Positions 54,649 through 63,598 of a stretch of DNA of 64,000 nucleotides are shown here, in pieces. A program made the position numbers and the translations under genes. Position 1 is the first letter of the stretch. The number at the start of each line of letters is the position of its first letter. Origin of the DNA: an uncultured Paracoccaceae bacterium (lineage in GTDB: Bacteria; Pseudomonadota; Alphaproteobacteria; Rhodobacterales; Rhodobacteraceae); assembly GCA_947503175.1 (NCBI GenBank), contig CANNCO010000002.1, forward strand, positions 733,235 through 797,234. Reading direction: 5' to 3'. Under the pieces are notes generated by a model. The model saw only the letters and a list, made by a program, of their open reading frames with translations, was not told where the DNA came from and did no database searches.

Positions 54649-54711
54649 CATCCAATCCCAAGCGGCGGGCCTTGCTGCCTGCCTGCCTGACAGACCAGAA
54701 GGACCACCGAA

Positions 54712-55350
54712 ATGAACAAGCAACTGAAAGCCGCTACCGATGCCGTAGAGACGGCCCGCAGTGCCGAAATCAATGCATATGAACCCTTCAACGCCGCAGA
54801 GCGCGAACACGGGATAGGCAGTGACGCCGCACGAAAGGTTCAGGCCGAAACGGTAGACCCGGCCCAAGGCCTTGTGGACGAGACAGAGCGCGACCTGATG
54901 AACGCCCCGGTCAAAACAATGGCGGAAGTTCTGCGCAAGGTTGCAGCGTTGCTGCACGACAGAATCAATGAGGACGCCATTGAGCGCATCCAAGAGGACA
55001 TTCAGTCGGTCTTGATCGAAGATCCTCTAACCGGCCTCTGCGCCCGCTGGAAGCGCATTCACCGCGCAGAGCAGGCCATGCTCAAAAACGATACGGCGGG
55101 CTGGTTCGAGACGCCTGAACTGGTCGACATGCGGCAAGCCAAGCGGGAGATTGAGGTGCAGATAATGGATCACATGCCTCGCACCCCGGAAGCCCTCGCC
55201 AGCCTCGTGGATATGTACTGGATCACGGACGGGCCTGCGAGCCTGACCGGCAGCGAAGGCTGGGAACACGAAATGAACAACCCGACAAACCGGCTCTTGG
55301 CGCATATCCGACGTGGTGCGGCTCACATTGCCGGTCTGGACCGGGGTTAG
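54712..55350 (+). CDS. hypothetical helical protein, 212 residues
   Basis: Begins MNKQLKAATDAVETARSAEI and is mainly helical; a conserved-looking tail reads GSEGWEHEMNNPTNRLLAHI. AGAAGGA precedes the ATG. Pattern of phage-island proteins found beside the previous genes; function unknown. Confidence 0.6.
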   Translation: MNKQLKAATDAVETARSAEINAYEPFNAAEREHGIGSDAARKVQAETVDPAQGLVDETERDLMNAPVKTMAEVLRKVAALLHDRINEDAIERIQEDIQSVLIEDPLTGLCARWKRIHRAEQAMLKNDTAGWFETPELVDMRQAKREIEVQIMDHMPRTPEALASLVDMYWITDGPASLTGSEGWEHEMNNPTNRLLAHIRRGAAHIAGLDRG

Positions 55351-55370
55351 TGCCCTGAAATGCAAACTGC

Positions 55371-55862
55371 ATGAACTGCTACACCACCAACCGCGCCTGG
55401 TCGGATCGCTTTCTCCCCGAGATTAAGCGGATCGTTGGGGCGCGGTTGTTGCAGACAGCCCCTGACATGCTCGATTGGCGGCAGGCGACGGACCTCGTTA
55501 TGATGGACGGCAAGGATCTTCGCATCGCCGCACGGGTTCGCAGGCATGGTTATGCCGACTGCTACCCCTTCGACTTCACGATCCGCTCCAGGCTGTCCTC
55601 GGGGGCAGAAACGGAACTCTCCAAGATAGTGAACGGCCACGGGGACTGGATGTTCTACGGCCATGCCAACCCGACCGAGACCGGCTTCGACCGCTGGTGG
55701 CTGATCGACCTCAGGGCATTCAGGGCAGGCCTGATCCGGCACGTCCACAACGGCTACCCGATACGCTACGGCAACAAGGTCAACCCCGACGGGACGCAGT
55801 TCAAGTGGTTCGATATACGCAGCTTCCCGGCCGAGCCGCCGTTGGTGGTGGCGAGGGGATGA
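55371..55862 (+). CDS. conserved phage/island protein, 163 residues
   Basis: Starts MNCYTTNRAWSDRFLPEIKR. Conserved-looking blocks are QATDLVMMDGKDLRIAARVR, YPFDFTIRSRLSSGAETELS and GDWMFYGHANPTETGFDRWW, a pattern widely seen in phage genomes and suggestive of a nuclease-like fold (D...D.K spacing), though no catalytic proof exists. Last gene of the operon. Confidence 0.7.
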   Translation: MNCYTTNRAWSDRFLPEIKRIVGARLLQTAPDMLDWRQATDLVMMDGKDLRIAARVRRHGYADCYPFDFTIRSRLSSGAETELSKIVNGHGDWMFYGHANPTETGFDRWWLIDLRAFRAGLIRHVHNGYPIRYGNKVNPDGTQFKWFDIRSFPAEPPLVVARG

Positions 55863-56260
55863 GTTAGTAGCTCTAGCGGGTATTGGACCACATCCGCAGC
55901 GGTCAGATCACCAATCATGACGTTATGTCTGAAACCAAAGACATGAGGGACGAGCGGCATGAAGGGGAACGTATCGCGAACATTTGTTCGCTGTCCACAC
56001 TTCAGAAAAGCGCAGCCAATGCCCATGCCGAAGAGCTGGTCAAGCCCGGTGTTCCTGATCCAGTGGTGGTGACGGGGGCTGCGGTTGTCTCGGCCTACGA
56101 TGCCAGGCCAACGATTTCGGGCCACGTTCTAGAGTAGCGGAATGGAGACCGTTTCATCACGGGCGGACACGATCCACTGCCCCGCCCCGTCTCAAACCAT
56201 GGTCTTCAGACAGTCCCGCGAAAGCCGCTTCCTCTTGAGCGCTCCCGTACGAGTTGGGTT
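55863..56260. other. gene-poor stretch without recognised feature
   Basis: About 400 bases after the XRE-controlled operon. Overlapping frames exist on both strands, but none is recognised and the frames contradict each other. May hold remnants. Confidence 0.4.
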
Positions 56261-57739
56261 TCAGAACGGGATGTCGATGGTGACGTTAGCACTGAACGTG
56301 TCTGCGTCGGTGCCGATGCCGCCAAGACCGGCTTCCGCCGACCAGGTAACGCCGTTGCCGCCCGCGAATGCCGCCCCGACGGTAAGCTGCCCGCTCCATC
56401 CGTCGACCGCTTCGGCAAAGGATCCCGCAACCGGCGTGCCGCCGCTGATCTCGGCATAGGACGCGCCCAAATCGACGAACGGGGTGACCACACCGCCCCA
56501 CTGGCTCAGCGGGTGTGAGATCCTGGTCCCCAGCAGCGCCTCCTGCACTGTGACCTCGGTCACACCGACCGGACCCAGCGTCACTGAAGTATAGGCGTCG
56601 GATCTTTCGCGGTACCACCCAAGTTCGCCGCGGGGCGCGATGGTAAAGCCCCCCCGCGACAAGTCACCAGTCAGGCCAAGCTGCACCAGAGTGCGCTCGC
56701 TGTCATAGCTGTCATTGCCGCCGCCCGCGCGGGCCACATCCGTTTCGACCTCGCCAAAGGCGATGCGGCCGTCGAAAAACAGGTTTTCATCCACCCGGTA
56801 GGTCAGAAGAGGCCCGATCATCCAGCCGGTGCCGTCGAACGCGTCGCCGGTGGCCGTGTCGGTCAGATCAAGTCGGTCCAGTTGCAGCCCGAGGCCCAGA
56901 AGCACCCGGTCGCCGATCACCCTGTCGATCCCGACATGGAGGATGCCGAAGGTCTGGTCATCGCTCGCAGCATCGTCGATGAAGGCCACCGTGCCTTCCG
57001 CCCAGACAGCCAGCGGACCCACGCCCGTGTCACCGGCGAAGTCCAACTTTCCCCGCGAGACATCCAGCGCGAAAGGCGCGTCCGCGGCCAGCGGAATGCC
57101 GTCGAATCGGATGCCGCGGGTCACGGCGCTGTTCGTGCCACGCAACCGGGCGATCCGCGCGCTGTGCGACGGGCCGTTCTGCAGGATCAGCTTGCCGCGC
57201 GTGGCCGCGATGGTCTCCTGCTGCGCCGCGGCCGAGGATGTCGAGACAGCTCCGGCCGATGTCGTCAGGCTGCCCTGAACAGCGAAAGAGGAAAAGGTGA
57301 AGTCGTTGAAAACAGTGAACGGGGCAGGGTACAATCCTCCAAAAAGGCTGTCGCCACAAAAGTTATCGACTATGCCTGCTGCGTCAAAAAGGACCGTCAC
57401 AGTCCCGTCGGTTGCCGCAGCGGCATAGACGCTGGCGGGGATCGAAATACTCTCGGAAAAAGAGGAAAGACAATCGCTGCCGCCATTCAGGGTCGCGACC
57501 TGCGTTCCTTCCACGCTGACAACAATGATCTCGGTGCCAGCACCCAGATCACCCGCGTAGTCGACACTCAAAGTCTGGTCGCCTGTGCCGCCCGACGGCA
57601 CCGTCAGATTCACAGTGATGCTGCCACCGGTCGCCAGACTTCGCTCCGGCCCAAACGCGACCGATTGCGCGGTCGCAGAAAGCGGCGTCAGTCCCGCAAG
57701 CCCCAAAAATGCCGTCGCAAGAAGACGCCCAACCCCCAT
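56261..57739 (-). CDS. autotransporter-type outer-membrane protein (492 residues)
   Basis: Signal peptide LLATAFLGLAGLTPLSATAQ, a short secreted beta-rich part (about residues 25-165, with Cys pairs such as SDCLSSF and DNFCGDS), then a helical/linker region and a C-terminal barrel of about 290 residues ending ADTFSANVTIDIPF. Terminal Phe and alternating strands fit an autotransporter barrel. GGGGGAG precedes the ATG. Base composition is close to the host core, unlike some neighbours. Confidence 0.8.
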   Translation of the reverse strand: MGVGRLLATAFLGLAGLTPLSATAQSVAFGPERSLATGGSITVNLTVPSGGTGDQTLSVDYAGDLGAGTEIIVVSVEGTQVATLNGGSDCLSSFSESISIPASVYAAAATDGTVTVLFDAAGIVDNFCGDSLFGGLYPAPFTVFNDFTFSSFAVQGSLTTSAGAVSTSSAAAQQETIAATRGKLILQNGPSHSARIARLRGTNSAVTRGIRFDGIPLAADAPFALDVSRGKLDFAGDTGVGPLAVWAEGTVAFIDDAASDDQTFGILHVGIDRVIGDRVLLGLGLQLDRLDLTDTATGDAFDGTGWMIGPLLTYRVDENLFFDGRIAFGEVETDVARAGGGNDSYDSERTLVQLGLTGDLSRGGFTIAPRGELGWYRERSDAYTSVTLGPVGVTEVTVQEALLGTRISHPLSQWGGVVTPFVDLGASYAEISGGTPVAGSFAEAVDGWSGQLTVGAAFAGGNGVTWSAEAGLGGIGTDADTFSANVTIDIPF

Positions 57740-57924
57740 TTGCTCCCCCTACCGTAGGTTGTGTTCGTCTATCTATTATCAGTATCTGCGACTTTGTCAG
57801 CGGATTGTCGCCGTTCTCGGGTTCATGTTGCCATGGCGTCACACGCGATGGCTAGACAAGTTCACGGTCGTTCATGTTCGGAGTGAGGGCGCGGATCATC
57901 GTTCCAAGCCCATGAAACGGTCCC

Positions 57925-58546
57925 CTAGAACGGGTCCGCCTTAATCCCTTCTCCGCTCCCCGCAATCCGCATGTCGTCAGCCGGGAACGGTCGCAAGAGG
58001 TTCGCTGCTTCGGCGGCGGTGCCCGTCAGCCAAGCCTCGTAATCATCTGGGCTGAGGATCACCAGCATGCGGTCCGGGTGGATCGGCTTCCACCAGATCA
58101 TTCGGCGTCGTTGTCACAACGGTGTGCGTCTCTATCTCAACAAGCTCATCGCGATGGTTGCCCCTGAAACTGCGGCAGAGACCAGCGAAGGCGAAAGGCG
58201 GTCGAGCCAAGGGGTCATCTGAGGCCATTCCGAACCAGTAGTATGTCGCCGGGTTGCGGCCCATTGCCTCGCAGAAACTGGTGGCAGGCACGAGGCAGCG
58301 GCGCTCTTCAAAACTCCCCCTCCAAAACGGTGAAGTCTGTATCTTGTCGTCGCGGGCGTTGTTGACGGCGCGCGGCATGATCGGTTTACCTGTTTTCTTC
58401 GAGACCTGCGGCATCAGGAAACCCCAATGCATCTGGGTTAGTTCCCGCTCGCCTTTGTTGAGCCTGACAACCGGGGCCGAGTATCGAGGGAATATCGCTG
58501 TCTGCGGCTCATAGTTCCCGAGCTGGTCGCGGTCGGGTTTTGTCAA
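57925..58546 (-). pseudogene. SRAP-family (YedK/HMCES-like) gene, broken
   Basis: SOS response-associated peptidase homologue that would cross-link to abasic sites through Cys2. Readable family blocks: NYEPQTAIFPRYSAPVVRLN, QMHWGFLMPQVSKKTGKPIM, RCLVPATSFCEAMGRNPATY, then, after a one-base frameshift near 58097, IHPDRMLVILSPDDYEAWLT. The N-terminus with the catalytic Cys2 is missing: the frame is closed by a TGA two codons before the TTG at 58546. Two lesions make it non-functional. Confidence 0.8.
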
Positions 58547-58677
58547 ATGTCAGGTAGGAGGATCGGCTTTACGCTTGGTTGCTATCGTGTCGTTGAGCGG
58601 GATCAGACCTCTCTACGGAGACTTCATTCTAGCAATAAGGGAGTGCAAACACTGAGAATGCGCCTAGTGTAAGCAGC

Positions 58678-59127
58678 ATGAGAACGCCTTTGTATCTTGT
58701 TGGATTGATTACGTCCCTATGCCCGAGCCTCGCTATTGCTGACGGCGTTTTGGCGAGGTGTGGGGCATCTTTCGGCACCGGATACTTCTTTCATGATGAC
58801 GTGACGAATCCAGGTGGCCCCGAGTGGTCAACTGATCGTATCACCGATGGAAATCTCCTATTGGTTCGCCTCGGCGATGAATGGGACATCCAGTTCGGCG
58901 ACTCGATTGGCGAGTATGGATACCGACAGGATGGAGCAGAAGTCATTCCGTTGGGCCAAGCCGATGGAATGCTAACTGTTGGCGCGTTCCGAGGAACCTA
59001 TACCGACATTTTCACTTTTGATTTCGAAGGAGACGAAGTGGTTTGGACCAGCCACAAGACTGGGACAGTCATAAAGAAGGTTGCTGTCTACCGAGCGGAG
59101 TGCACCGTTATGAAATGGCCGGGATAG
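58678..59127 (+). CDS. secreted hypothetical protein, 149 residues
   Basis: Signal peptide MRTPLYLVGLITSLCPSLAI, cleavage after AIA. The mature domain is beta-rich (GTGYFFHDDVTNPGGPEWST, FTFDFEGDEVVWTSHKTGTV) with single cysteines near each end (LARCGASFG and RAECTVM), possibly bonded. Last gene of the island before the attR arm sites. Similar small secreted proteins are common in Rhodobacterales; function unknown. Confidence 0.7.
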   Translation: MRTPLYLVGLITSLCPSLAIADGVLARCGASFGTGYFFHDDVTNPGGPEWSTDRITDGNLLLVRLGDEWDIQFGDSIGEYGYRQDGAEVIPLGQADGMLTVGAFRGTYTDIFTFDFEGDEVVWTSHKTGTVIKKVAVYRAECTVMKWPG

Positions 59128-59160
59128 GTGGGCACCCTTACTGCACCAATTAGGTGGGCA
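59125..59160. repeat. direct repeat TAGGTGGGCA next to attR
   Basis: TAGGTGGGCA occurs at 59125-59134 and 59151-59160, 26 bases apart, just left of the TGTCCCCCA pair. Position and spacing suggest binding sites for the AlpA-like factor or integrase. Confidence 0.5.
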
Positions 59161-59173
59161 TGTTGCCATTATT

Positions 59174-59193
59174 TGTCCCCCATATGTCCCCCA
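59174..59193. promoter_or_regulatory. right arm-type integrase sites (paired TGTCCCCCA)
   Basis: TGTCCCCCATATGTCCCCCA, two copies 11 bases apart (59174-59182, 59185-59193), differing from the left pair by one base and lying about 55 bases inside attR. Both pairs point the same way relative to the window. Confidence 0.75.
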
Positions 59194-59247
59194 CCGCAAC
59201 AAAGCCAAGCGATACACGCCCTCAATTTCATCTAAGTCATTGAAATC

Positions 59248-59297
59248 ATGGTAGCGGAGGAGGGACTTGAACCCCCGACACGCGGATTATGATTCCG
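59248..59297. repeat. attR: 50-base repeat within the intact tRNA gene
   Basis: Exact copy of 31369-31418. It spans the tRNA 3' half plus one base beyond the CCA end. The island therefore regenerated a complete tRNA on integration. Confidence 0.93.
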
Positions 59298-59325
59298 CTG
59301 CTCTAACCACCTGAGCTACTCCGCC
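59249..59325 (-). tRNA. tRNA-Met(CAT), possibly tRNA-Ile2
   Basis: The reverse strand folds as a 77-base tRNA with CCA encoded: acceptor stem GGCGGAG/CTCCGCT, D arm with GCTCAGGTGGTTAGAGC, anticodon stem GCGGA/TCCGC with loop ATCATAA (anticodon CAT), T arm GGGGGTTCAAGTCCC. CAT serves elongator Met, or Ile2 after lysidine modification; the acceptor and anticodon stems look like alphaproteobacterial elongator Met. It is the attachment site of the island. Confidence 0.93.
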
Positions 59326-59380
59326 ACTGCGACGCGCTAGGTAGAGACATGGTCGGGGTGCGTCAAGGGAAAATGGCGCG

Positions 59381-61903
59381 TCATTCGCGGGCGCGCAGGA
59401 CGCTTGCCGGACGTGCGGCAAGCGGACCCCATGCGAAGGCTAGGCCAGCCACAAGAGTCACCAAAACGCCGCCCACGACGATGGCAAAGGCCGAGATCGG
59501 CTCGAATACATAGTCCGTGTCCATTACGAACCGGGTGATGCCCCAACCTGCCGCAGCCCCAGCTGCAATTGCGACCAGACCGGCCGCGGCGCCGATGAGC
59601 GCCGAACGCAGGGCAAAGTTTGCAAGGATTGCACCGCGGGTCGCCCCTAGTGTCTTCAGTACTGCTGCCTCGAACGTCCGGCTTCGCTCACCGGCAGCGG
59701 CGGCGCCGATCAGGACGATGCCGCCCGTCAGAAGGGTCGCCAGCGCGCCGTATGTCACCGCTGCCGCAATCGAACGCAGCACTTCGGACACCCGATCAAT
59801 TGCATCCCGCACCCGGATCGCAGTGATATTGGGATAGGTCTGGGCCAGATCGCGCAGAATACCAGCCTCGGCAGCTTCGTCGGCATAGACCGTGGCGATA
59901 TGCGTGTGGGGTGCCCCGGCCAATGCAGCCGGGTTCATCGAAAGGATGAAACCAATCCCGGCGGTGGAAAAATCGACCTCTCGAAAGCTTGTCACGTTGG
60001 CTGCGATATCGCGACCCAGCACGTTAATCGTGACCTCATCGCCTAGGGACAGGTTCATCTCGGCGGCTTCTTCTGCGGCGAAGCTGACCTGCGGCGGGCC
60101 AGAGTAGTCCGCCTCCCACCATGTGCCTGCGGTGATCACAGCGCCCTCCGGCGGGTCAGTCGAGTAGGTGATCCCACGATCACCCTGCAATACCCAGTGA
60201 TCACCTGCGGTTTCTGCGGCAGGGCGTCCGTTGATCTGGGTGATGATACCACGCAGCATCGGCGCGCTCTCAACAGTTTCGACGCCGGGTTTTTCGGTCA
60301 GGCGGTCGCGGAAGCCCTGAAGCTGATCGTTCTGGATATCGACGACGAAATAGGACGGCGCGACCTGCGGCAAATCCCGAGCGATGGCACCACGCAGGTT
60401 CGAGTCTATCTGGCCAATGGCGGCCAGGACAGTGAGGCCAACTCCCAAAGAAAGGACGACGGATGTCGTCTCCGATCCCGGCCCCCCGACGGCTCCCATC
60501 GCGAGACGGGCGGTTGTGTGCCCACGCAACCAGCCGGCCCGAGCCAGACGGCGAGCAATCAGGCGGATCGCAATCGATGCGCCGATAAGCGTCGCGAAGG
60601 CTGCAACAAGTCCCGCAGCCGACCAAAGCGCGATTGTGACAAGGCCCGAAAGGGTCGCCGCGCTTGCCACAAGAGCGCCGAGGATCGCGAAGGTCACAAA
60701 GATCCAAACAGGACGCGGCAGACCGGGGTGCGAGAGGCCGGCATCACGGAATAACTCGGCGGCTCTAACATCTTCGGTCCGCGCCAATGGCCAGACCGTA
60801 AACAAAAGTGCTGTAAGCGTACCATAAAGTGCTGCTTCTGCGAGAGGTCTGAGATGGAGCGTAAACTCGGCGGGCACCGGCAGGCTTGCCTCGATCAAGG
60901 GCGCGAACGCTATGGGTACGAGGCCGCCCAGCGCAAGGCCAAGAACAATGCCGAGAAGGGTCAACGCGCCGACCTGTATGAAGTAGGTGAGGAACACCGT
61001 GCGGCGATTTGCACCTAGCGTTTTCAGAGTCGCGATGGTCGATGTCTTACTGTCCAGATAGCTGCGGACTGCGGCAGAAACGCCAACACCGCCCACTGCC
61101 AGACCAGCAAGACCAACGAGAACCAAAAAGGCCGACAAGCGGTCCACAAACTCGGTCAGACCCGGAGCACCATTGCGCCGATCCTGCCAACGCAGCCCCG
61201 CGCCCTCGAGACTGGTACGGGCATCGGCCTCGATCAATACAAGATCAGCACCTTCTGCAAACCGCATCCGATACTGCGAGTCAAAAAGCGTACCAGGCGT
61301 GAGAAGACCACTGTTTTCAAGGGCACTCGTTCGGACAATTGTACGGGGTCCGAGGCCAAATCCTCCCGCGGCGGCGTCGGGCTCACGAACCAGAATGGCA
61401 GAAAGCGTGAAGTCTTGCGTGCCCAGCCGGAAGCTGTCGCCGGGTCCAAGTCCCATCCGTTCGGCAAGCACCCGGTCCATTACCGCACCAGGCACCGAAC
61501 CATCCCCATCAAGGGCGGCCACCAGCGATACATCGGGCTCCAGCATGGTCTCGCCGTAGATCGGATAGGCGTCATCGACAGCCTTGACTTGAGTAAGTGC
61601 CCGGTCGGTTTCGGTCACAGCCATGGAGCGGAAATCGACTATCTCGGACACTTCCAAAGCCACCTCAGCCATCCAAGCCCGTTCCTCATCCGTTGCGAAA
61701 CGATAGGTCAGCGCAATCGACGCATCACCGCCGAGAATAACCGCCCCTTCGCGTTGAAGGCCCGCATTGATGCTTTCGCGAACTGTACCTACAGCGGCGA
61801 TGGCCGCCACACCCAGCGCAAGGCAGGCGAGAAACACGCGGAATCCCGACAACCCACCGCGAAGCTCTCGCAGAGCAATACGAGTGGCGAGCCGCAGGGT
61901 CAT
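59381..61903 (-). CDS. FtsX-family ABC permease (YbbP-like)
   Basis: About 840 residues, with an N-terminal anchor (FRVFLACLALGVAAIAAVGT), a first FtsX-like domain (SAFLVLVGLAGLAVGGVGVS), a central four-segment insert, a large periplasmic MacB-like part and a final FtsX domain (LATLLTGGIVLIGAAAAGER). The start complementary to 61901-61903 ([17 protein letters not shown]) overlaps the ATPase stop. Forms a transporter with the adjacent ATPase; the YbbAP-tesA layout is typical. Substrate unknown. Confidence 0.88.
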   Translation of the reverse strand: MTLRLATRIALRELRGGLSGFRVFLACLALGVAAIAAVGTVRESINAGLQREGAVILGGDASIALTYRFATDEERAWMAEVALEVSEIVDFRSMAVTETDRALTQVKAVDDAYPIYGETMLEPDVSLVAALDGDGSVPGAVMDRVLAERMGLGPGDSFRLGTQDFTLSAILVREPDAAAGGFGLGPRTIVRTSALENSGLLTPGTLFDSQYRMRFAEGADLVLIEADARTSLEGAGLRWQDRRNGAPGLTEFVDRLSAFLVLVGLAGLAVGGVGVSAAVRSYLDSKTSTIATLKTLGANRRTVFLTYFIQVGALTLLGIVLGLALGGLVPIAFAPLIEASLPVPAEFTLHLRPLAEAALYGTLTALLFTVWPLARTEDVRAAELFRDAGLSHPGLPRPVWIFVTFAILGALVASAATLSGLVTIALWSAAGLVAAFATLIGASIAIRLIARRLARAGWLRGHTTARLAMGAVGGPGSETTSVVLSLGVGLTVLAAIGQIDSNLRGAIARDLPQVAPSYFVVDIQNDQLQGFRDRLTEKPGVETVESAPMLRGIITQINGRPAAETAGDHWVLQGDRGITYSTDPPEGAVITAGTWWEADYSGPPQVSFAAEEAAEMNLSLGDEVTINVLGRDIAANVTSFREVDFSTAGIGFILSMNPAALAGAPHTHIATVYADEAAEAGILRDLAQTYPNITAIRVRDAIDRVSEVLRSIAAAVTYGALATLLTGGIVLIGAAAAGERSRTFEAAVLKTLGATRGAILANFALRSALIGAAAGLVAIAAGAAAGWGITRFVMDTDYVFEPISAFAIVVGGVLVTLVAGLAFAWGPLAARPASVLRARE

Positions 61904-62595
61904 TCGGCGGCTTTCGCGTCTTGTTCGGGCGCAATCTGACCATCGCGCAGACGGATCACACGGTTGCAACGCGCCGCGAGTTCGCGAGAGTGCGTCACAA
62001 GGATCAGGGTCGCGCCATGCCGGTCGCGCAGCCCGAACAGAAGGTCCATGATCGCCTGACCTGTGGTGCCGTCTAAGTTACCCGTAGGCTCATCAGCCAG
62101 AAGAATATCAGGCCGGGGCGCCGCAGCACGCGCAAGGGCCACACGCTGTTGTTCACCGCCCGACATCTGGGCGGGATAGTGATCCTTCCGAGCGGCGAGC
62201 CCGACCTGATCCAGCTCTGCAGACGCCCGGTCGAACGCATCTGCCACACCCGCCAGTTCAAGCGGTGTTGCGACGTTTTCAAGCGCGGTCATCGTCGGAA
62301 TAAGGTGGAAGGATTGGAAGACTACACCCATATGTTCGCGACGGAACCGGGCTAATGCGTCTTCGCCGAGCCGGGTCAGGTCGTGGCCAAGCGCCGTTAC
62401 CTGCCCGCCCGTAGCACGCTCAAGCCCGCCCATGAGCATGAGGAGCGATGACTTGCCCGACCCGGAAGGACCGATCAGACCCAAGGACTCCCCGCGTTGG
62501 ACGGAAAGCGTAATGCCTTTCAGGATATCCACACGCCCAGCATTGCCATCAAGCGATAGCTGGGCATCGGTCATGGTCAGAACAGTATCGGTCAT
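61900..62595 (-). CDS. ABC ATP-binding protein (YbbA/LolD-like)
   Basis: 231 residues: Walker [21 protein letters not shown], signature [20 protein letters not shown], Walker [17 protein letters not shown], switch His in [13 protein letters not shown]. Partner of the FtsX-type permease, whose start overlaps its stop (ATGA). The start is the ATG complementary to 62593-62595, which overlaps the divergent tesA-like start, so the promoter region is tight. Confidence 0.93.
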   Translation of the reverse strand: MTDTVLTMTDAQLSLDGNAGRVDILKGITLSVQRGESLGLIGPSGSGKSSLLMLMGGLERATGGQVTALGHDLTRLGEDALARFRREHMGVVFQSFHLIPTMTALENVATPLELAGVADAFDRASAELDQVGLAARKDHYPAQMSGGEQQRVALARAAAPRPDILLADEPTGNLDGTTGQAIMDLLFGLRDRHGATLILVTHSRELAARCNRVIRLRDGQIAPEQDAKAAE

Positions 62596-63274
62596 GGGGT
62601 GCTTTCGGCGGTTCCTGTCTGTGGCATATGGGGCAATACGCAGAACCCGCAAGTTTGGATTGGCCTTGGTGCTCGCGACAGGTCCTGCAATGGCCGACGA
62701 GGTGGTCATCGCCGCCTTGGGCGACAGCCTCACCCAAGGCTTCGGACTTGTACCCGAACAGGGCTTTGTTCCGCAGATGCAGGGCTGGCTGGAGGCCGAA
62801 GGAGTCGTTGCGCGGCTAATCAATGCTGGTGTCTCGGGCGATACGACCGCGGGTGGGTTGGCGCGGATTAACTGGACTTTGACAGATGAAGTGGACGCGC
62901 TGATCGTTGCACTTGGTGGCAACGATGTTTTGCGTGGGATCGATCCGGAGGTGGCGCGGTCCAATCTGGACGGGATACTGGCTGCTGCGCGGGAACGTGC
63001 CGTGCCCGTCCTGTTGGTCGGGATCAGCGTACCGGGTAACTATGGCCCGGACTATCAGGCAGCTTTCCAGTCGATCTATCCCGAACTGTCCGAAGTCTAT
63101 GGGGCTGTACTTTACCCCGACTTTCTGATGGCGATAGTGGCCGAGGGCCATGACACAGCGCTGGCCACACTGATGCAAGGCGACGGGATACACCCGAATG
63201 CCGCAGGGGTCGCACGGATTGTCGAGGATATGGGGCCAAGCGTTGCAGCACTGGTTGAGGCCGCGACGCCCTAG
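62594..63274 (+). CDS. tesA: arylesterase/GDSL-type hydrolase (TesA-like)
   Basis: SGNH hydrolase with the block-I Ser in IAALGDSLTQGFGL, block III in LIVALGGNDVLRGID and the Asp/His pair in GDGIHPNAAGVARI, so the catalytic set is complete. A signal segment (KFGLALVLATGPAMA) predicts periplasmic location. The true start is uncertain; ATG 62594 overlaps the divergent ATPase start and later in-frame GTG/TTG codons are possible. Confidence 0.9.
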   Translation: MGCFRRFLSVAYGAIRRTRKFGLALVLATGPAMADEVVIAALGDSLTQGFGLVPEQGFVPQMQGWLEAEGVVARLINAGVSGDTTAGGLARINWTLTDEVDALIVALGGNDVLRGIDPEVARSNLDGILAAARERAVPVLLVGISVPGNYGPDYQAAFQSIYPELSEVYGAVLYPDFLMAIVAEGHDTALATLMQGDGIHPNAAGVARIVEDMGPSVAALVEAATP

Positions 63275-63598
63275 ATCGAGAGTTCAGCCGTTGGGCTGTG
63301 TACTCCGGTTAATGCATATCGCAACTGACTTTGGCGAGCGGCACCAGATCCTTGTTCATGGTGGCGTGTTCTTACCCATTATCCATGGCAACGAACGCGC
63401 AGCAAACATCTCACGCCTGAACTGTATAATCGGCAATGGGAACGACAAGGCCGGTTCACCGGTCATTTACTGCACCAGGGAGTGATCCGGTATGCAGACC
63501 GTCGCGTGGCGGTCATAATACAAGCGCATATAGAATTTATTTCAGCATGAAAGCCAATTCTTGCACAGCCCCCCTCCATTGCGGTGGGGGCATTTTGC
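63275..63598. other. intergenic stretch without recognised gene
   Basis: About 320 bases between the esterase gene and the small secreted-protein gene. A frame at 63300-63480 on the plus strand is open but shows no recognisable motif. No RNA gene seen. Confidence 0.4.

Larger units (their letters stand above)
31369..59297. mobile_element. 28-kb integrative island in tRNA-Met(CAT), satellite-like
   Basis: Bounded by exact 50-base direct repeats (31369-31418 and 59248-59297), the right copy being the 3' part of an intact tRNA gene. Inside are an integrase next to the left repeat, paired arm-type sites near both ends, an AlpA-like factor, primase and Toprim genes, phage-interior-like proteins, a second recombinase module, autotransporters and a phage-like repressor module. 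No capsid, portal, large terminase, tail or conjugation genes are seen. The exact repeats suggest that it can still excise or integrated recently. Confidence 0.9.

Noticed and set aside
56882..57757. Plus-strand frame of 291 residues opposite the second autotransporter
   Set aside because: Arg/Gln-rich shadow with no motif; the minus-strand product has signal peptide, barrel strands and a ribosome site.
31369..59297. Reading the island as a complete prophage
   Set aside because: No capsid, portal, large terminase, tail or lysis genes could be recognised, so a full prophage is not supported.
31369..59297. Reading the island as a conjugative element
   Set aside because: No relaxase, coupling protein or type IV secretion gene was seen.
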